Of a stretch of DNA of 64,000 nucleotides, positions 33,480-46,468 are shown in pieces. Where the stretch lies: positions 16,459,530 through 16,523,529 of the forward strand of contig JAAONU010000016.1 in the NCBI GenBank assembly GCA_012932295.1, in the 5' to 3' direction. A program made the translations under genes and the position numbers. The notes under the pieces are model-generated. The model saw nothing but the letters and a program-made list of their open reading frames with translations, had not been told where the DNA came from and did not search any database. Numbering within the stretch: position 1 is the stretch's first letter; every line of letters starts with the position of its first letter. This DNA is from Cyclina sinensis (Eukaryota; Mollusca; Bivalvia; Venerida; Veneridae).

Positions 33480-35760
33480 TCGTGTATCATCAACATTTTA
33501 GATCAAATGACATCCCCTCCAAAACCACAAAGCAGTTTTTCCACTTCATTGCACAAAAAGCAAAAGCTAAAAATAGAAAAAAAATCAAACAACTTCTTCT
33601 CTTAAACTTCAAGGTCATTTTCCAACAAATTACACAAAAATATTCCTTACATAGCCATCTGTTAAAATTGATCAAATGATTTCAGCTTTGTTGTACAAAA
33701 TGGCCACCTGAGCTAAAAACAGATGTTTGACAATTTTTGGCTTCAGTGACATCTCCTAAGAAACTATTGTGCCATATTTTACTAATCTTCACAGAAATAT
33801 TTCTTATATTTGCCATTTTCTAAAATTTCTGAAATAATTACATTTCATTGCACATAAGAGCTACAAAAGCTAAAAATAAAAAAAATCAAGCATCTAAATT
33901 GCAGTGGTCATTGTCCAAAAGCTTGAAAAAGATAAAAAAAAATTCAAATAAATCTCTTCAGGAACTGCAAGGTCATTTTCCACAAAGTTTCACAAAAATG
34001 TTCTCTGTACAGCCCTCTTTAAAACTGCTTTAATTCCTCTGCCGCATTGCACATAAGGGGGAAACAGAGCTAACAAGGAAAATTCAAATGGACTTTTGAG
34101 TCCATTTGAGTGTACGGTTTTTCACTGTATTATTAAGGAACCTTTATCTACAGCACTCTATTTTGTTTGCGGATGCCAATAAAGAAATTTAATATATATC
34201 TTTAAATTGAAGACCTGTCTGTTCAGACATATTATAACTTAGGTAATGTACATTTTTTTTAAGAAGAACAACAACATATTTGTCCATATATCTCTTGATG
34301 TTAATGGTGGTAATTATGATATTGAAACTTTGTTTGTTTTGTTAAGTAACAAAATAACATGACTTTTATGGAATAACATGCTTGAACAGAATAACAAACA
34401 TGCTTGAATAGAATAACAAATATACTTGTAATATCAATTATGATAATAAACTATGACCATCCTTTGATTACTTTGATATAATTCAACATAAAGACTAGGT
34501 GAGACACAGTCACTGTCGTTCAAAGTACGACCGGAAACCTGACAGAATTTTTAACATTAAACATAAACATTGTATCATTTTACATCATCTGAAGTCTCTT
34601 TAAATTCATATTTTGAAAATATAAGCTGATTTTGAATTTTTGCTTTTAAAAAAGAAAACTAAACTAATTTATACCTGTCGTTTCAGCATTTTTCAGCTAT
34701 TTTCTAGCAGCTTAGATGCACTAAGTTAAACCATTTACAAACAAAAAAGTAAACAGTTTTGACAATTATTTTGTAAATATGTAAAATATGAGTTTACAGA
34801 CTTTTTAAATGACATAAAATATTAAACTGTTTGATGAAAAATGACTTTGATACTGTAATAACAAAATTACTATGTTTTGCATTTTTATCAACCGCCATAT
34901 TTTTGCCAACCTTCAAAAAATTACCTGTATCTCTTATCAGTTACTTGTTACTATTAATAGATTTCAAAATGATAGCATTCAATGTTCCTAAACACTATTA
35001 CCAGACAGTCACGTGATTCTCTCCGAGGATTTCCGGAATAACACAACTTCGCAAATTCATTCAACAGGTAGCACATCGTAAAAATACGTAATGCTTCGGC
35101 AATAATCGGATCTTCTAACAGCCAATCAAAACGTAGAATTACATAATACTGGATAACACTAACCCCGCTCCAATTGTACATATAGGAATATAATACTGGC
35201 AATTTTCCGTACAGAAAAAAAGTTTTTCATCAATACATGTATTTGATTTTGTATCACATCTCCTCAAAAGTGACTATGCCTTTTTGAACCAAACTTAATA
35301 TAAATAATCCCTATTTACATTTTCTAAACTGCTCAAACTGTTCCACTCCACTGCACAAAAGAGCTGCAAAAGCTTAATATAAACAGAAAATTCAAACAAA
35401 ATCACTTTGGAAGCTGCAAGCTGCAAAATGGCCAACAAAGGTAAAAATAGGTTTTCATCATTATTTGGCTTCAGGTGACATCTTGTCACAAACTGCTATG
35501 CCATTTTTCATCAAATTTTATAGAATACGGTCTTATATTGCTCTTTTCTATAACTGCTCATACAGATCTGCTTCAATGCCTTTGAAGACTGCTAAAAGAG
35601 CTAAAAACAGAAAAGAAGGATTACTTTTCCTTTTCAACCCTCAGGTCTTTTTAATACCAAATTTCATAAAAATATTCCTTATATATCCCTTTTCTGAAAG
35701 ATTCCACTCCATTACAGGTGGTCTAAACCAGAGCTTACAAAAGAAATATATAAAATATTC
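33480..35760 (+). repeat. Old diverged tandem-core repeats, interrupted at about 34110-35210
   Basis: Degenerate units of about 130-150 bp recur (CATTGCACAAAAAGC, AAGCTAAAAATAG, CTTCAAGGTCATTTTCC, ACAAAAATATTCCTTA). They resemble the AGCTCACCTGAG-family core but are far more diverged. The array stops near 34110 and resumes near 35225, which suggests a later insertion. Confidence 0.55.
34112..35208. mobile_element. Possible nonautonomous DNA transposon inside the old repeat array
   Basis: The left end region GTGTACGGTTTTTCACTGTA and the right end TACTGGCAATTTTCCGTAC are roughly inverted copies (GTACGG..TTTT, then TATTAT). They flank about 1.1 kb of unique AT-rich sequence that interrupts the repeat array. 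The pairing is imperfect and no target duplication was fixed. Confidence 0.35.
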
Positions 35761-35775
35761 ATTTTCCTCCATTCA

Positions 35776-35817
35776 TTCATTTATTCATTCATTCATTCAT
35801 TCATTCATTCATTCACT
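35776..35817. repeat. ATTC microsatellite
   Basis: A run of about ten ATTC tetranucleotides in intron 5. Confidence 0.9.
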
Positions 35818-35869
35818 GGGTACAAAAGTTTATTGTTCATTCTTAATTTTGTCTGATCTTTCATTTGTT

Positions 35870-36230
35870 ATGCCCCCACTCTTTTGGAGGGGGGGAGCAA
35901 TTAGATTTGCCTTTGTCCGTTCATCCAAAAAAGTTGTGCAGCCTGTAGCTCCAAAAGCGCTGGAGCTAGAGTCAAGAAACTTTACAGGAACTTTGATCAG
36001 CATGTGAAGTTGTCCACCTGGGGTTTCTTGTATAGATTTATTTGGAACTGTGAGAGTTATGGCCCCTTTCTTAGTAAAAAATATAGTAATTTTCAACTTG
36101 TGTTGCCTGTACCTGCAAAAGCGCTGGAGCTAGAGTCAAGAAACTTTACAGGAATGATGATGGGTTTCTGGATTGATTTACAATTGTATGAGTTATTGCC
36201 CCTGACTTACTAGCACATCCAGTTCTGAGC
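35870..36230 (+). repeat. Tandem-core element head and two units
   Basis: The head ATGCCCCCACTCTTTTGG pairs with GGGGGGGAGCA. Two units follow with AAAAGCGCTGGAGCTAGAG and TCAAGAAACTTTACAGGAA, about 160-185 bp apart. No tail seen. Confidence 0.6.
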
Positions 36231-36769
36231 AGGGTTGACATACTGTGTCTGACTGAAGCAAATGTCTATGAGAATCAAGTACAGTACCATCAGCGTGTTG
36301 GGTGGAGCTTGACATGTTTGCTTATGTCAGGGGAAGACAGCTGCCATGGTTTATTGTTCTACACATGAGATAAGTTGCCAGTGACAACTTCAAGTGTTTC
36401 ACATCACTCTCATATGGAACAACTGTCAGCTACCATCTCATCAGAGCTCTGTCCAAGGTCATTCTGTCTTCTCTATAGCTAGATCTCCATCCTCAAACAT
36501 AACAGACTTTATTAATGCTCTAACACATATTGCAGACCAAACTTCTCCAGATGTACTGCTTGGAGTTTTCAACATAGCTTTTAATTCTACAAATTATACA
36601 AGACTGATGGATCAGTAGTCTCTGAATATGCATTAACCTGTACTTTGTATTGGTCACTTTTCATACTCATATATCTTATATGTTTAAATAGATTTACACC
36701 ATTTAAAATAATACAGTTGAACAGACAATTTTTTTTTATAATATAGGAGTCACCCGGTGGTTGGTTGCT

Positions 36770-38346
36770 CGGTCAGACTGTACCTTGTCCCAAGCACAAC
36801 TTGAAAACTACTGGTTAGAATTCAATGCGACTTCATACAATGGTCAAGCACAATGAGAGGAAGTGCACTATCCAAGAATCATAATTCCATCTTCACTATT
36901 TGCAGAGTTATTGCCCTTAATTGTTTTTCCTTGTCCGGAGCACAACTTGAAAACTACTGGTTAGAATTCAATGCAACTTCATACAATGGTCAAGCACAAT
37001 GAGAGGAAGTGCACTGTCCAAGAGTCATAACTCTATCTTCACTATTTGCAGAGTGATTGCCCTTTATTGGTTTTCCTTGTCCAGAGCACAACTTGAAAAC
37101 TACTGATTAGAATTCAGTGCAACTTCATACAATGGTCAAGCACAATAAGAGAAAGTGCACTGTCCAATTATAACTCCATCTTCACTATTTGCAGAGTTAT
37201 TGCCCTTTATTGGTTTTCCTTGTCCGGAGCATAACTTGAAAACTACTGGTTGGAGTTCAGAGCAACTTCATACAATCGTCAAGCACAATGAGAGGAAGTA
37301 CTGTGTCCAAGAATCATAACTTCATCTTCACTATTTGCAGAGTTATTGCCTTTTATCGGTTTTCCTTGTCCGGAGCATAACTTGAAAATTACTGGTTCGA
37401 ATTCAGTGCAACTTCATACAATCGTCAAGCACAATGAGAGGAAGTACTGTGTCCAAGAACCATAACTCCACCTTTTCTATTTGCAGAGTTATTGCCCTTT
37501 ATAAGTTTTCCATGTCCGGAGCGTAACTTTAAAACTACAGGTTGGAAATCAGTGCAACTTCATACAATTGTCAAGCACAATGTGAGGAAGTGCAGTGTTG
37601 AAGAATAATAACTCCATCTTCACTTTTTGCAGAGTTATTTCCCTCTGTTGGTTTTCCTTTGTATGGAGCATAACTTGATAACTACAGGTTTGAAATTAAT
37701 GCAACTTCATACAGTGGTCAAGTACAATGACAGGAAGTGCATTGTATAAGAGCTATAACTCCAAGTGCAGTGTACAAGAGCTATAACTCCATCTTCACTT
37801 TTTGCAGAGTTATTACCCTTCATTGGATTTTCTTGCCCAGAATATAACTTGAAAACTACTGGTTGGAACCCATTGCAACTTCATACAATGGTCAAGCACA
37901 ATCTGTGGATGTGCAGTGTACAAGAGCTCAAACCATGTCTTCACTATTTGCACAGTTATTGCCCTTTGTTGATTTTCTTTGTCTGGAGGATAACTTGAAA
38001 AGTATTGCTTTGAATTCAGTGGAACTTCATGCAATGGTCAAGTACAATGACAGGAAGTGCATTGTATAAGAGCTATAATCCCATCTTCATTATTTGCACA
38101 GTTATTTCCCTTTGTTGGTTTTCCTTGTCCGGAGCATAACTTGAAAACTGCTGGTTGGAATTCAGTGCAACTTCATACAATGGTCAAGCACCATGACAGG
38201 AAATGTAATGTACAAGTACCACAACAATTTTTAATTGCCCACAACCATAACTCTTTTTCTATATTTTTTACGAAGTATTCTGTTAGTTAATTAATAACTT
38301 CCTCTGTTCTGAAGCGGTGTTTTGTGGGTGTTAATCACATTTAGTG
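36770..38346 (+). repeat. Tandem array, about ten units of roughly 150 bp, with element tail
   Basis: Units contain GGAGCATAACTTGAAAACTA, TTCATACAATGGTCAAGCAC and CACTATTTGCAGAGTTATTG. The end carries the small palindrome ATCACATTTAGTGAT followed by AGCTCTAGTT, the tail form also found at 51815-51830. The head is degenerate or missing. The small frames within are unit copies. Confidence 0.75.
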
Positions 38347-38508
38347 ATAGCTCTAGTTTAATCTGTAATTTCATTTCATGAACTGTAGTTGTACATATAA
38401 TCATAGTCATGCAGTTTCTTGGCCATTTACTTATTCATGCTTGTAATAGCAAAATCACTGACTTTTAGTAGTTCTGACACTCAAACAGCTACTTTGAAAA
38501 TATTTCAG

Positions 38509-38634
38509 ATTTTCCAAGAATCTACACAGATGTTGATGCTGGTGAGCAAAAAGTGAGGCTTAATGTGGTTATGGAGAAAGATTTAGTACAACCATCATCA
38601 AATGTTGTAGTTGTTAACATAACATTTCACAAAG
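38509..38634 (+). CDS. Macrodomain gene, exon 6: start of a reduced macro-like module C
   Basis: It encodes residues 866-907 (phase 1 to phase 1) between GAAAATATTTCAG and CAAAG|GTTTGT. KVRLNVVMEKDLVQPSSN then VVVVNITFHKG reads like strands 1 and 2 of a macrodomain (V.VV.GDI....DVIVN), but the Asp and the Asn-rich loop are missing. It is joined in frame to exon 7. Confidence 0.75.
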
Positions 38635-39511
38635 GTTTGTAGCACTTTGTTTTTGCAATACACCTGGCTTTTTGTACAGCCCTATCTGTGGCTCTTTATG
38701 ATCCTCACTACTGCCATTTGTTGTCAAAAGATGTTGTTGTGTTTCATCATTACGGGTCATATTATATGTTAGGGCCAATTTTAAAATCCTTAATTAGTAT
38801 TTCGAAAGATAATGTCAAGGAATTTCTAGTTAATTGGCAAACCATTTACAAAATATTATCTGGATGATTTACATCTTGTTTTGTTGTAATAAAAGTGCAA
38901 TAATTTGTAGTTTGATCAGTAAAGATTTTTTGGTTAAATTTTCTTGTCTTGTCTAACATGAATAATGTTATAAGCTGTACTATGTCTTTTAATGAGACCA
39001 GAGACTTGCATGTAGATAATGTAATATGCATCTTTGTTTTCTTTGTCTATGACGAGATGCATTTAGACAAAACAAATTCATTTATCAAACCATCAGGTTA
39101 AAAATCCAGATAGTTATATTTATAAAATTTATTTGATAGAATTTCTTGATTATAACCTAATCAGATTCAAGATGTTCACATGATTGACACAATCATGTCT
39201 AGCATATTTTTACAATCAGTAAAGGAGACATAGGGACTGACAACATATTCATTCTTGATCTTCTTTACTATACAATGTATCACTTTATAGTTTATTTCAT
39301 AGACAATGTCATTGGCTTGAAATAAAACCATGTAAAATATTTGATATTACACTAGTGTATTAATATTTTGACCTCGACATTATTTACAAAACATTTAAGA
39401 CCTTCATGTGCACGTCAGATAAAGCAAGCAGTTTCTCAGCGTTTCAGTTACCATTTATGTACAAAACCTATGTGATACAAATAGAACATTACATGTATAT
39501 TCATGGTCATT
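38635..39511. other. Intron 6, left part, no further feature
   Basis: AT-rich intron. No gene or repeat recognised before the element at 39512. Confidence 0.45.
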
Positions 39512-40145
39512 ATGTCTCCCCCCAAAAATGGGGGAGACATATTGTTTTTCCCCTGGTTGTCCGTCCGTCCGTCCGTCTGTCTGTCCGTCACAAAATCGTG
39601 TCCGCTCTGTATCTTCCAAAGTTCTTGAAGGATTTTTATGAAACTTGGGTCAGATGTTCACCTCATCAAGGCGGCGTGCAGAACCCACTTTGTGGGTGTG
39701 GTGTCTCAAGGTCAAGGTCTTATTTGGAGGTTAAATGTCAAATGCCACAAAATTGTGTCCGCTCTGTATCTTCCAAAGCCGTTGAAGGATTTCTATGAAA
39801 CTTGGGTCAGATGTTCACCTCATCAAGGCGACGTGCAGAACCCACTTTGCAGGTGTGGTGTCTCAAGGTCAAGGTCACACTTGGAGGTTAAATGTCAAAT
39901 GCCACAAAATCTTGTCCACTCTGTATCTTCCAAAGCCCTTGAAGGATTTTCATGAAACTTGGGTCAGATGTTCACCTCATCAAGGCGACATGCAGAAACC
40001 ACTTTGCGGGTGTGGTGTCTCAAGGTCAAGGTCACACTTTGAGGTTAAATGAAAAATTTTACAATCGTCTGACTCAATACTGCCTGCAGCAACTGGCTGG
40101 GGGGGAGACATATGTTTTTGTTCAATCAAAAACCCATTTCTAGTT
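39512..40145 (+). mobile_element. ATGTCTCCCC-family tandem-core element, copy 2 (three 157-bp units)
   Basis: It has the same hairpin head, GTCCGTCCGTCC run and 157-bp units as 21718-22795, with the same 3' part (CTGCCTGCAGCAACTGGCTG, GGGGGGAGACATATG). It is a shorter and cleaner copy, useful as a reference for the family's full length. Confidence 0.85.
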
Positions 40146-41609
40146 TATTACAGGATTCATAACAATTGTTATGATAAAACGATAAAAACTTAGCAGAGCC
40201 TCATTTTTATCTTTTTCAAATAAATACAATAAAGCCTGTATTACATGACCACTCATTTAACATCCTTTATTATTTATTCTGAGATTCCCATGCTGGTGCC
40301 TTTGAGAATAGATTTCACTATAAAATACCACAGTAGTATTTGTCACCTGCAATGTGACAATTATCCTGAACATGCATGCATTTTGAAAATGACTTTATTT
40401 TTATAACATTAGATTTTTTTTTTTCTTTCTCAAATGTATTTTTAAATGACTTTATAACTAGTCATTTTTAAAATCTACTTTCATTTGCCATTTGTTAATA
40501 ACTTTAGACTGTTAAGTCTGTAATGCATTCATTGTAGTTAATTGATCTCCAGTTATTTTAAATACAAAAAACCTAAGTGTCCAAACTTATGGCCAAAGAT
40601 AGAGCCATAAAGGGCCATAAAATAGAGAAGCCCACATTCCATTCTCTGTTTGTTATACTGTAATGTTTTGTCTGCCATGTACACTTTTTAAGCAAGTTTT
40701 AATACTAGTGGCATGACACATTGCCCAATTATTTTCTAATAATTAAAGTCATGATTAAGGCAAGTATCTGAATCATTGCAACCATTTTTCTTGAGATAAA
40801 TCTCCTAAATTCAGCTAGATTCAAGTAAGCTGAATATTTTTACAATTCTTTCAATATACACATGTACCTGACACAGGAATCAATTATATTATTAAGTATG
40901 GATAAGCTTCTGCTTGATGTGTTTGCATTTGGGTCCTAGAATAATTGCATGAGATGAAACATTCATTCAATAAAAAATTGGTTTAATTGAGTTTAACTCC
41001 ATCTATTAGTCATCATCATACAGGATGGGCAAACTTGCTGATGTGGTCCTGGTCAGTAGCAGGGCTTGAACTCATGGCCATCAGTCATTTAGAATTTTAA
41101 GTGATTTCAGTTTAGCTACTTAAACAATTCGACCATAGAGAATGGACTATTCAAGAAAAAGCCTTTTGCTAGGGGCATGTGTGATTCTAACATACGGGCT
41201 TGCATATTTTCAGGATGAAATAAGTTGGTGTTATGCTTACTAAATTCTCATGTCCCTTCCCCCCCACTCTCCCCCTTTTTGTATTTGCATCTAAGTCTGA
41301 GTAACATATTAGTAGAGTGTAAGAATCAGGTTTTATAAGTTCTGGTTTTGTCCAAGTCAAACTGGTAAATGTATCTTTGGTAGAAGAAGAACCGTTGTAA
41401 ATTGTGAGGTTGTACACAGGCAAATAAAGGGATTGTAAAGAAATACTGGCTTAACCATGACATAAAATAAGTTGAAACATGCATTTTGTTTCTAAATTCC
41501 TTGGGCTTGACATACAGTAAAGCTTCATCAGCTTTGCTAAAGTTTTTTCTCTGATAGTTGTGCTACATTTTTATAATCTCACATATATTTGTTGTTGTTC
41601 TTTTATCAG
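40146..41609. other. Intron 6, right part, no further feature
   Basis: About 1.4 kb of AT-rich sequence. No gene, RNA or clear repeat recognised. It ends at a tandem acceptor (TTTTATCAGTAG). Confidence 0.45.
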
Positions 41610-41786
41610 TAGGTGGAAACCTTGAATTGAAACGTTCCTCAACAAAACCTAAAACTTGGAATGATGAACTGAAATTATATATTGGAAGCACAGAAGACCT
41701 TTCATCATTAAAGGATGCTGTTGTCAGATTGATGGACTACTGCAGAACGAAGAAGATAACTGAGGTGTTAATTCCAACAAACAATG
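41610..41786 (+). CDS. Macrodomain gene, exon 7: middle of module C
   Basis: It encodes residues 908-966 (phase 1 to phase 1). DELKLYIGSTEDLSSLKDAV, the helix VVRLMDYCRTKK, then the strand ITEVLIPTNNG corresponds to the macrodomain helix and strand before loop 2, with PTNNG where PAxGTG is expected. The acceptor is CAGTAG, so splicing after CAG or after TAG both keep the frame and differ by one Val. The donor is AATG|GTTTGT. The module is short in its middle part, so it is a reduced macrodomain at most. Confidence 0.8.
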
Positions 41787-42028
41787 GTTTGTATATCAAA
41801 ATTTTTATGAAATACACAAAAAATGTAATTATTTTATCTGGAAAATAAAAAAAACTGGTAAGAGTGAACTTGAGTAAGATTTTGCATTCCTTTGCAGTTT
41901 CAAAAACTTGATTTGTTAAGTTTTCTTAGCATCTCTACCAAAAAATTTTATTTTCTTTTGTAAAGTCAAATGAAAATGAATTGTGGTCTTAAAGGAATGT
42001 TAAGTATAGACTCAGATTGTAATTTTTA

Positions 42029-43036
42029 TGCCCTTGAAGGGAGGCATATAGTTTTTGAACTGTCCGTCGGTCAGTCCATCCGAAAACTTTAAAATTAGCC
42101 ATAACTTCCACATTAGTAAGTAGATATACTTCATACTTGGACACAACACCCCTTTGGACAAGACCTTCCTAGCTACCTATATTTGTTTGATCTTGACCTG
42201 TAAATGACCTTCATCTTGGACATCCAATTGTCAGAAAACATTGGCCATAACTTCCACATTAGTAAGTAGATATACTTCATACTTGGACACAACACCCCTT
42301 TGGACAAGACCTTCCTAGCTACCTATATTTGTTTGATCTTGACCTGTAAATGACCTTCATCTTGGACATCCAATTGTCAGAAAACTTTAACATTGGCCAT
42401 AACTTCCTAAATACTAAGTGGATATATTTAATACTTGGACACAACACCCCTTTGGACAAGAACTTCTCACTGACCTATATTTGTTCGACCTTTACCCCTG
42501 AATGACCTTCACCTTGGACATCCAATTGTCTGAAAACTTTAACATTGGCCGTAACTTCCACATTAGTAAGTAGATATACTTCATACTTAGACACAAAATC
42601 CCTTTGGACAAGATCTTCCCACTGACCTTTATTTGTTTGACCTTGATCCCTAAATGACCTTCACCTTGGACATCCAATTGTCAGAAAACTTTAACATTGG
42701 CCATAACGTCCACAATAGTAAGTGGATATACATGTACTTAATACTTGGAAACAACACCCCTTTGGACAAGACCTTCCCACTGACCTATATTTGTTTGACC
42801 TTGACCCATAAATGACCTTCACCTTGGACATCCAATTGTCATAAAACTTTAACATTGGCCATAACTTCCTCATTAGTAAGTGGATATACTTCATACTTGG
42901 ACACAACACCCCTTTGGACAAGACCTTCCCACTGACCTATATTTGTTTGACCTTGACCCCTGAATGACTTCTTATTAGCTCAAAGTTCAAAGCAACACTT
43001 CGAGGCATAGTCATCTTACAGTGACAGTTCTTGTTT
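42029..43036 (+). mobile_element. GGGAGGCATATAG-family tandem-core element
   Basis: The hairpin head ATGCCCTTGAAGGGAGGCAT is followed by CCGTCGGTCAGTCCATCC and about six units of roughly 150 bp with ACATTGGCCATAACTTCC, TACTTGGACACAACACCCC and TTTGGACAAGACCTTCC. The tail CATCTTACAGTGACAGTTCT-TGTT ends at 43036. Two units (42090-42240 and 42240-42390) are almost identical, pointing to recent unit duplication. Confidence 0.8.
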
Positions 43037-44469
43037 TAAAATAAAAAATATTTACATAAAATGTTTGATTTCAAAACATTTTCTGTTCAGAGCTACTTCC
43101 AGTACTGCAATGACAGTAAAATTCATACATGTGATATCCCGGCGGGATTTAAGAAAGTCCCGTTATCACACATCAATTCCAGCTGTCCCGGTATTCATTA
43201 AAAATTCCCGTTATTAAAATCAAGAAATAAAAAAATCTTTCATCAGCCGACGTCAATAACTTGCTCAGCTCCGGTTATGGGCGGAGCTTATACTCGGAAA
43301 CGGCGATCAATACATACTACCTTCAAACATTGACCAATCAGAGTGCATTTTACTACTTTCATTGAATTAATCCTATGTTGACACTCGTTAATGATTTACA
43401 CATTTAGCCATCAACGGGTGTTGAATTGGGTCAATATAATTCGATTGGGGATGTATACCCAGTAGAAAATTGTTGTGTACAACTTAACAAATTAATTGAA
43501 TGCTTAATTTTAAAGGCAAACGGTTAAACATCAATGCATTACTAGTGTTACTCTAACCTTTTAAACAGTGTAAGGAAATGACTAAAATACTTTTTGGTAT
43601 TTTGTTTTAATTCTCGGATTTATTTATAAGAAAAGGTCAAGTAGTTTTAAGACAAGCTTAACAAATTGTTGGAAACCAATTTCAGCAAATATTTAGTTCA
43701 TTAAACATAAGGCAGCGAGTGAAAATCTCGGATAAATTCCGATTGTCATATATTTCCGCGACCCCGCCGTATTTTAATATTTATAGAAAACAGTGTCTTG
43801 GAGTCTTTTTATATGGCAAACTTACAACATTCAATTGATTTATTAAGATAAGTGTTCATCATTTAATTATAAATACCAGTTTTTCATTGAAAAGGTTTCC
43901 TTTTCTCTAAGACTTAAATATTTCTGTCGTGGTTACTTTTGAAAGCAACAATTATAATGAATCAACATAATTTACATCTTAAAATCGTTTGTACTTTTGT
44001 TAAAAAAATTCTGGTGAAAGTGGAAACACATCCCAGACTTTTCACAAAATGGGATCTGTGTAAGGACTTAGGTCCAAAATCTAAAATTCAAAAGACAAAA
44101 AAAAATTAATTCAATCATCAGTGGGAATCTGAATATAAATGGATAGGAAAGTGTGCTAAGGGAACAGATTATGCCTTTTGCATGTGGTGCAACCTTTATG
44201 TATTAACAAAAAACACTTCATTAGTTTTCTTTTCTGTTCTTCTTGTCTTTCTTTTTGCGAAAACGAGTCGATAAAATAATTCCAGTTTTCAAGCTAAAAA
44301 TCCAGCTGAAAATCCAGTTGTGAGTTACCGAAGTTATCACATGAATGTCAGTCTGATGAATCATTTTATGAGTGTTCTTTGTTTGTTCAAACATTCTCAG
44401 TCAAATTCAGCAATGTTTGTTCTAACATTCTTAATAAATTCCAGGATTTTTAACATTTTTTTTAGTACT
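43037..44469. other. Intron 7, AT-rich stretch with no recognised feature
   Basis: A CCCG-containing patch (43135-43330, with GATATCCCGGCGGGATTTAA and CGGTTATGGGCGGAGCTTAT) stands out from the AT-rich background and may be the edge of an old element. Nothing else was recognised. Confidence 0.4.
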
Positions 44470-46168
44470 TTTTAGCTCACCTGAGCATGAAATCCTCAAG
44501 GGTGAGCTGTTAGGGTAGGTGATTGTCAGTTGTCAACTTTTTCCTCCAAATGGAAAACTTTGAAGATTTTCTCGTAGGAAACCACTTGAACAATTTTAGA
44601 AATATTTGAAAAAAAAAATGTTTCTGATAATGACCCGTTACCAAATTCCTTCAAGCCATTTGGATCCTTTAAAAAAGACCTGGCCTACAGAGGACTGGGC
44701 CTGTTTTCATGATCTGACTATGTGAAAATCTTTAAAAATCTTATCCTCAGAAACCTGGAAACCACTAGCCCTATTAAAAAAAAATCACCAAAATGTACCT
44801 TAGATGTCTCTTTATCAAATTCCTTCAAGCCATTTGAGTCTCTTAAAGAGGGTTTGCCTGTTTTCACAATATGACTATATGGAAAACTTTGAAAATCTTA
44901 TTCTGAGAAACCACTGGCACAGTTACAAAATAATTTCACAAAAATGTTTCTTAGACAACCCCCTATCAAATTCCTTCAGACTGTTGAGATGCCTTTAAAA
45001 AGGTGGCCTAAAGAGGTCAGGTTCTGTTTTGGCTCTATCACTTTATGGAAAACTTTGAAAATCTTCTCCGCAGAAACCATGGACTCAATTTCAAAATAAT
45101 CTCACAAATATGTTACATAGTTGGCCTTTAATAAAATTCCTTCAAGCCATTTTGGTTCCTTAGAAAACCTGGCCTGCAGAGGATGGGGCTTTTTTTCACT
45201 ACAGTATGCAACAATATAGAAAATCTTTTCTTCAGAAACCACAGGCACAGCTTCTAAATAATTTTAACAGAAATGTTTCTAATGTGGCCTTCAATCAAAG
45301 TCCTTCACACCTTGTTGGTTTGGAAAAAAACTTGGTTGACAGTGTGTGACAGGAGTGGTCCAGTGGTAACACGCTGGACTGGTAACCCAGGAGTCCCAAG
45401 ATCAATCCCCCGCTCCTCCTCTAACATTATTATCTTTTGGATGAGATGTTTAACTGAGGTCCCATGTATCAGTGCTGTACACTGAGCATGCAAAAGAACT
45501 AATGGTGTCTCTGGAATGTGATGCTTTCAGTATCTTGAACTATCCCCCACAATATAAGATAACTAATCTGTGTAGGGGGGATCGGTCATTTTGGCAACCG
45601 GTAAAATAGGTGTGACAGCTTTTTAGTATACAGTGATATAGAAAACATTGAAAATCTTCAGAGAAACCACTGGCACATTTTCAAAAATAATTTCTCACAA
45701 ATTCAACTTAGTTGGCACTTTTTCAATTTCCTTTGAAAAATGTTGACTTGTGAAATAATTTTGTGGCAACCTTTCAGTATCTAAATATATCGAAAAATTT
45801 AAAAATCTTCTCCTCATAAACCCTTTGCTCAGTTTCAGATTAATTTCACAGAAATGTTACTGTTAGGAAATTCCATGAAGCTATGTTGGTTCTCTAAAAA
45901 GAAATTTAAAATTTAAAATATTCTCCTAAGAAACTAAGAAGCCCCAGGCGAAAGTTTCTAAAATACTTTGCACAGAAATACACTTTTATCATATTTGTTT
46001 GAGTTAAGTTAGTAAAAAGAAATTCTAAACACTCTTAGAATTTTGAAAACATATTTTACCTTGATGTATTTATCTGTCTTCTATTTTATGAAGTTACAGC
46101 ATGGAAAAATTGAACAATATCTACAATGGTCTCAGGTGAGCAATAAAGGGCCCTCTTGCCCTCTTGTT
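44470..46168 (+). mobile_element. AGCTCACCTGAG-family element in intron 7, with a nested SINE
   Basis: The head AGCTCACCTGAGCATGAAAT pairs with CTCAAGGGTGAGCT. The core (AAACTTTGAAAATCTT, GAAACCACTGG, ATTCCTTCAAGCCATTTG) is diverged. The tail GGTGAGCAATAAAGGGCCC and GCCCTCTTGTT ends at 46168. A tRNA-like SINE interrupts it at 45352-45585. Confidence 0.75.
45352..45585 (+). mobile_element. tRNA-derived SINE (Thr-like head)
   Basis: The head GGAGTGGTCCAGTGGTAAC forms a D-arm-like A box. GGACTGGTAACCC gives a GGT anticodon position, and AAGATCAATCCC is a weak B box. The body GGATGAGATGTTTAACTGAG and TCCCATGTATCAGTG is of a kind common after tRNA-like SINE heads. The ends are approximate. It is a different SINE type from those at 32725 and 62006. 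Confidence 0.65.
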
Positions 46169-46468
46169 CCAACATTAAAAATGTGTTTGTTTTTGTTCCA
46201 ATTTTCTGAATCATTTTTCAGCATTTTTGTGTTTGTTAAAAAAATCTGAATCATTTTAAGTGTTTGTTTTGTGTTTGTTCCAACTTTTTTAATCATTTAA
46301 ATGTGCTTTGTGTTTGTTCCAACATTTGAGCACATCTTTACAATAAAAAATGCTCTTTATATGCTCACCTGAAAATTATGTTTTATAATATATGAAGAAC
46401 ATTAATTTATCCTAAAATAGATTGATTTAATAGAAACAGTTTTACCAAATTACCTTGCATGTTTGAAG

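Noticed and set aside
35465..36007. 180-codon plus-strand frame
   Set aside because: It spans old repeat units, an ATTC microsatellite and a tandem-core head; the composition shows no domain.
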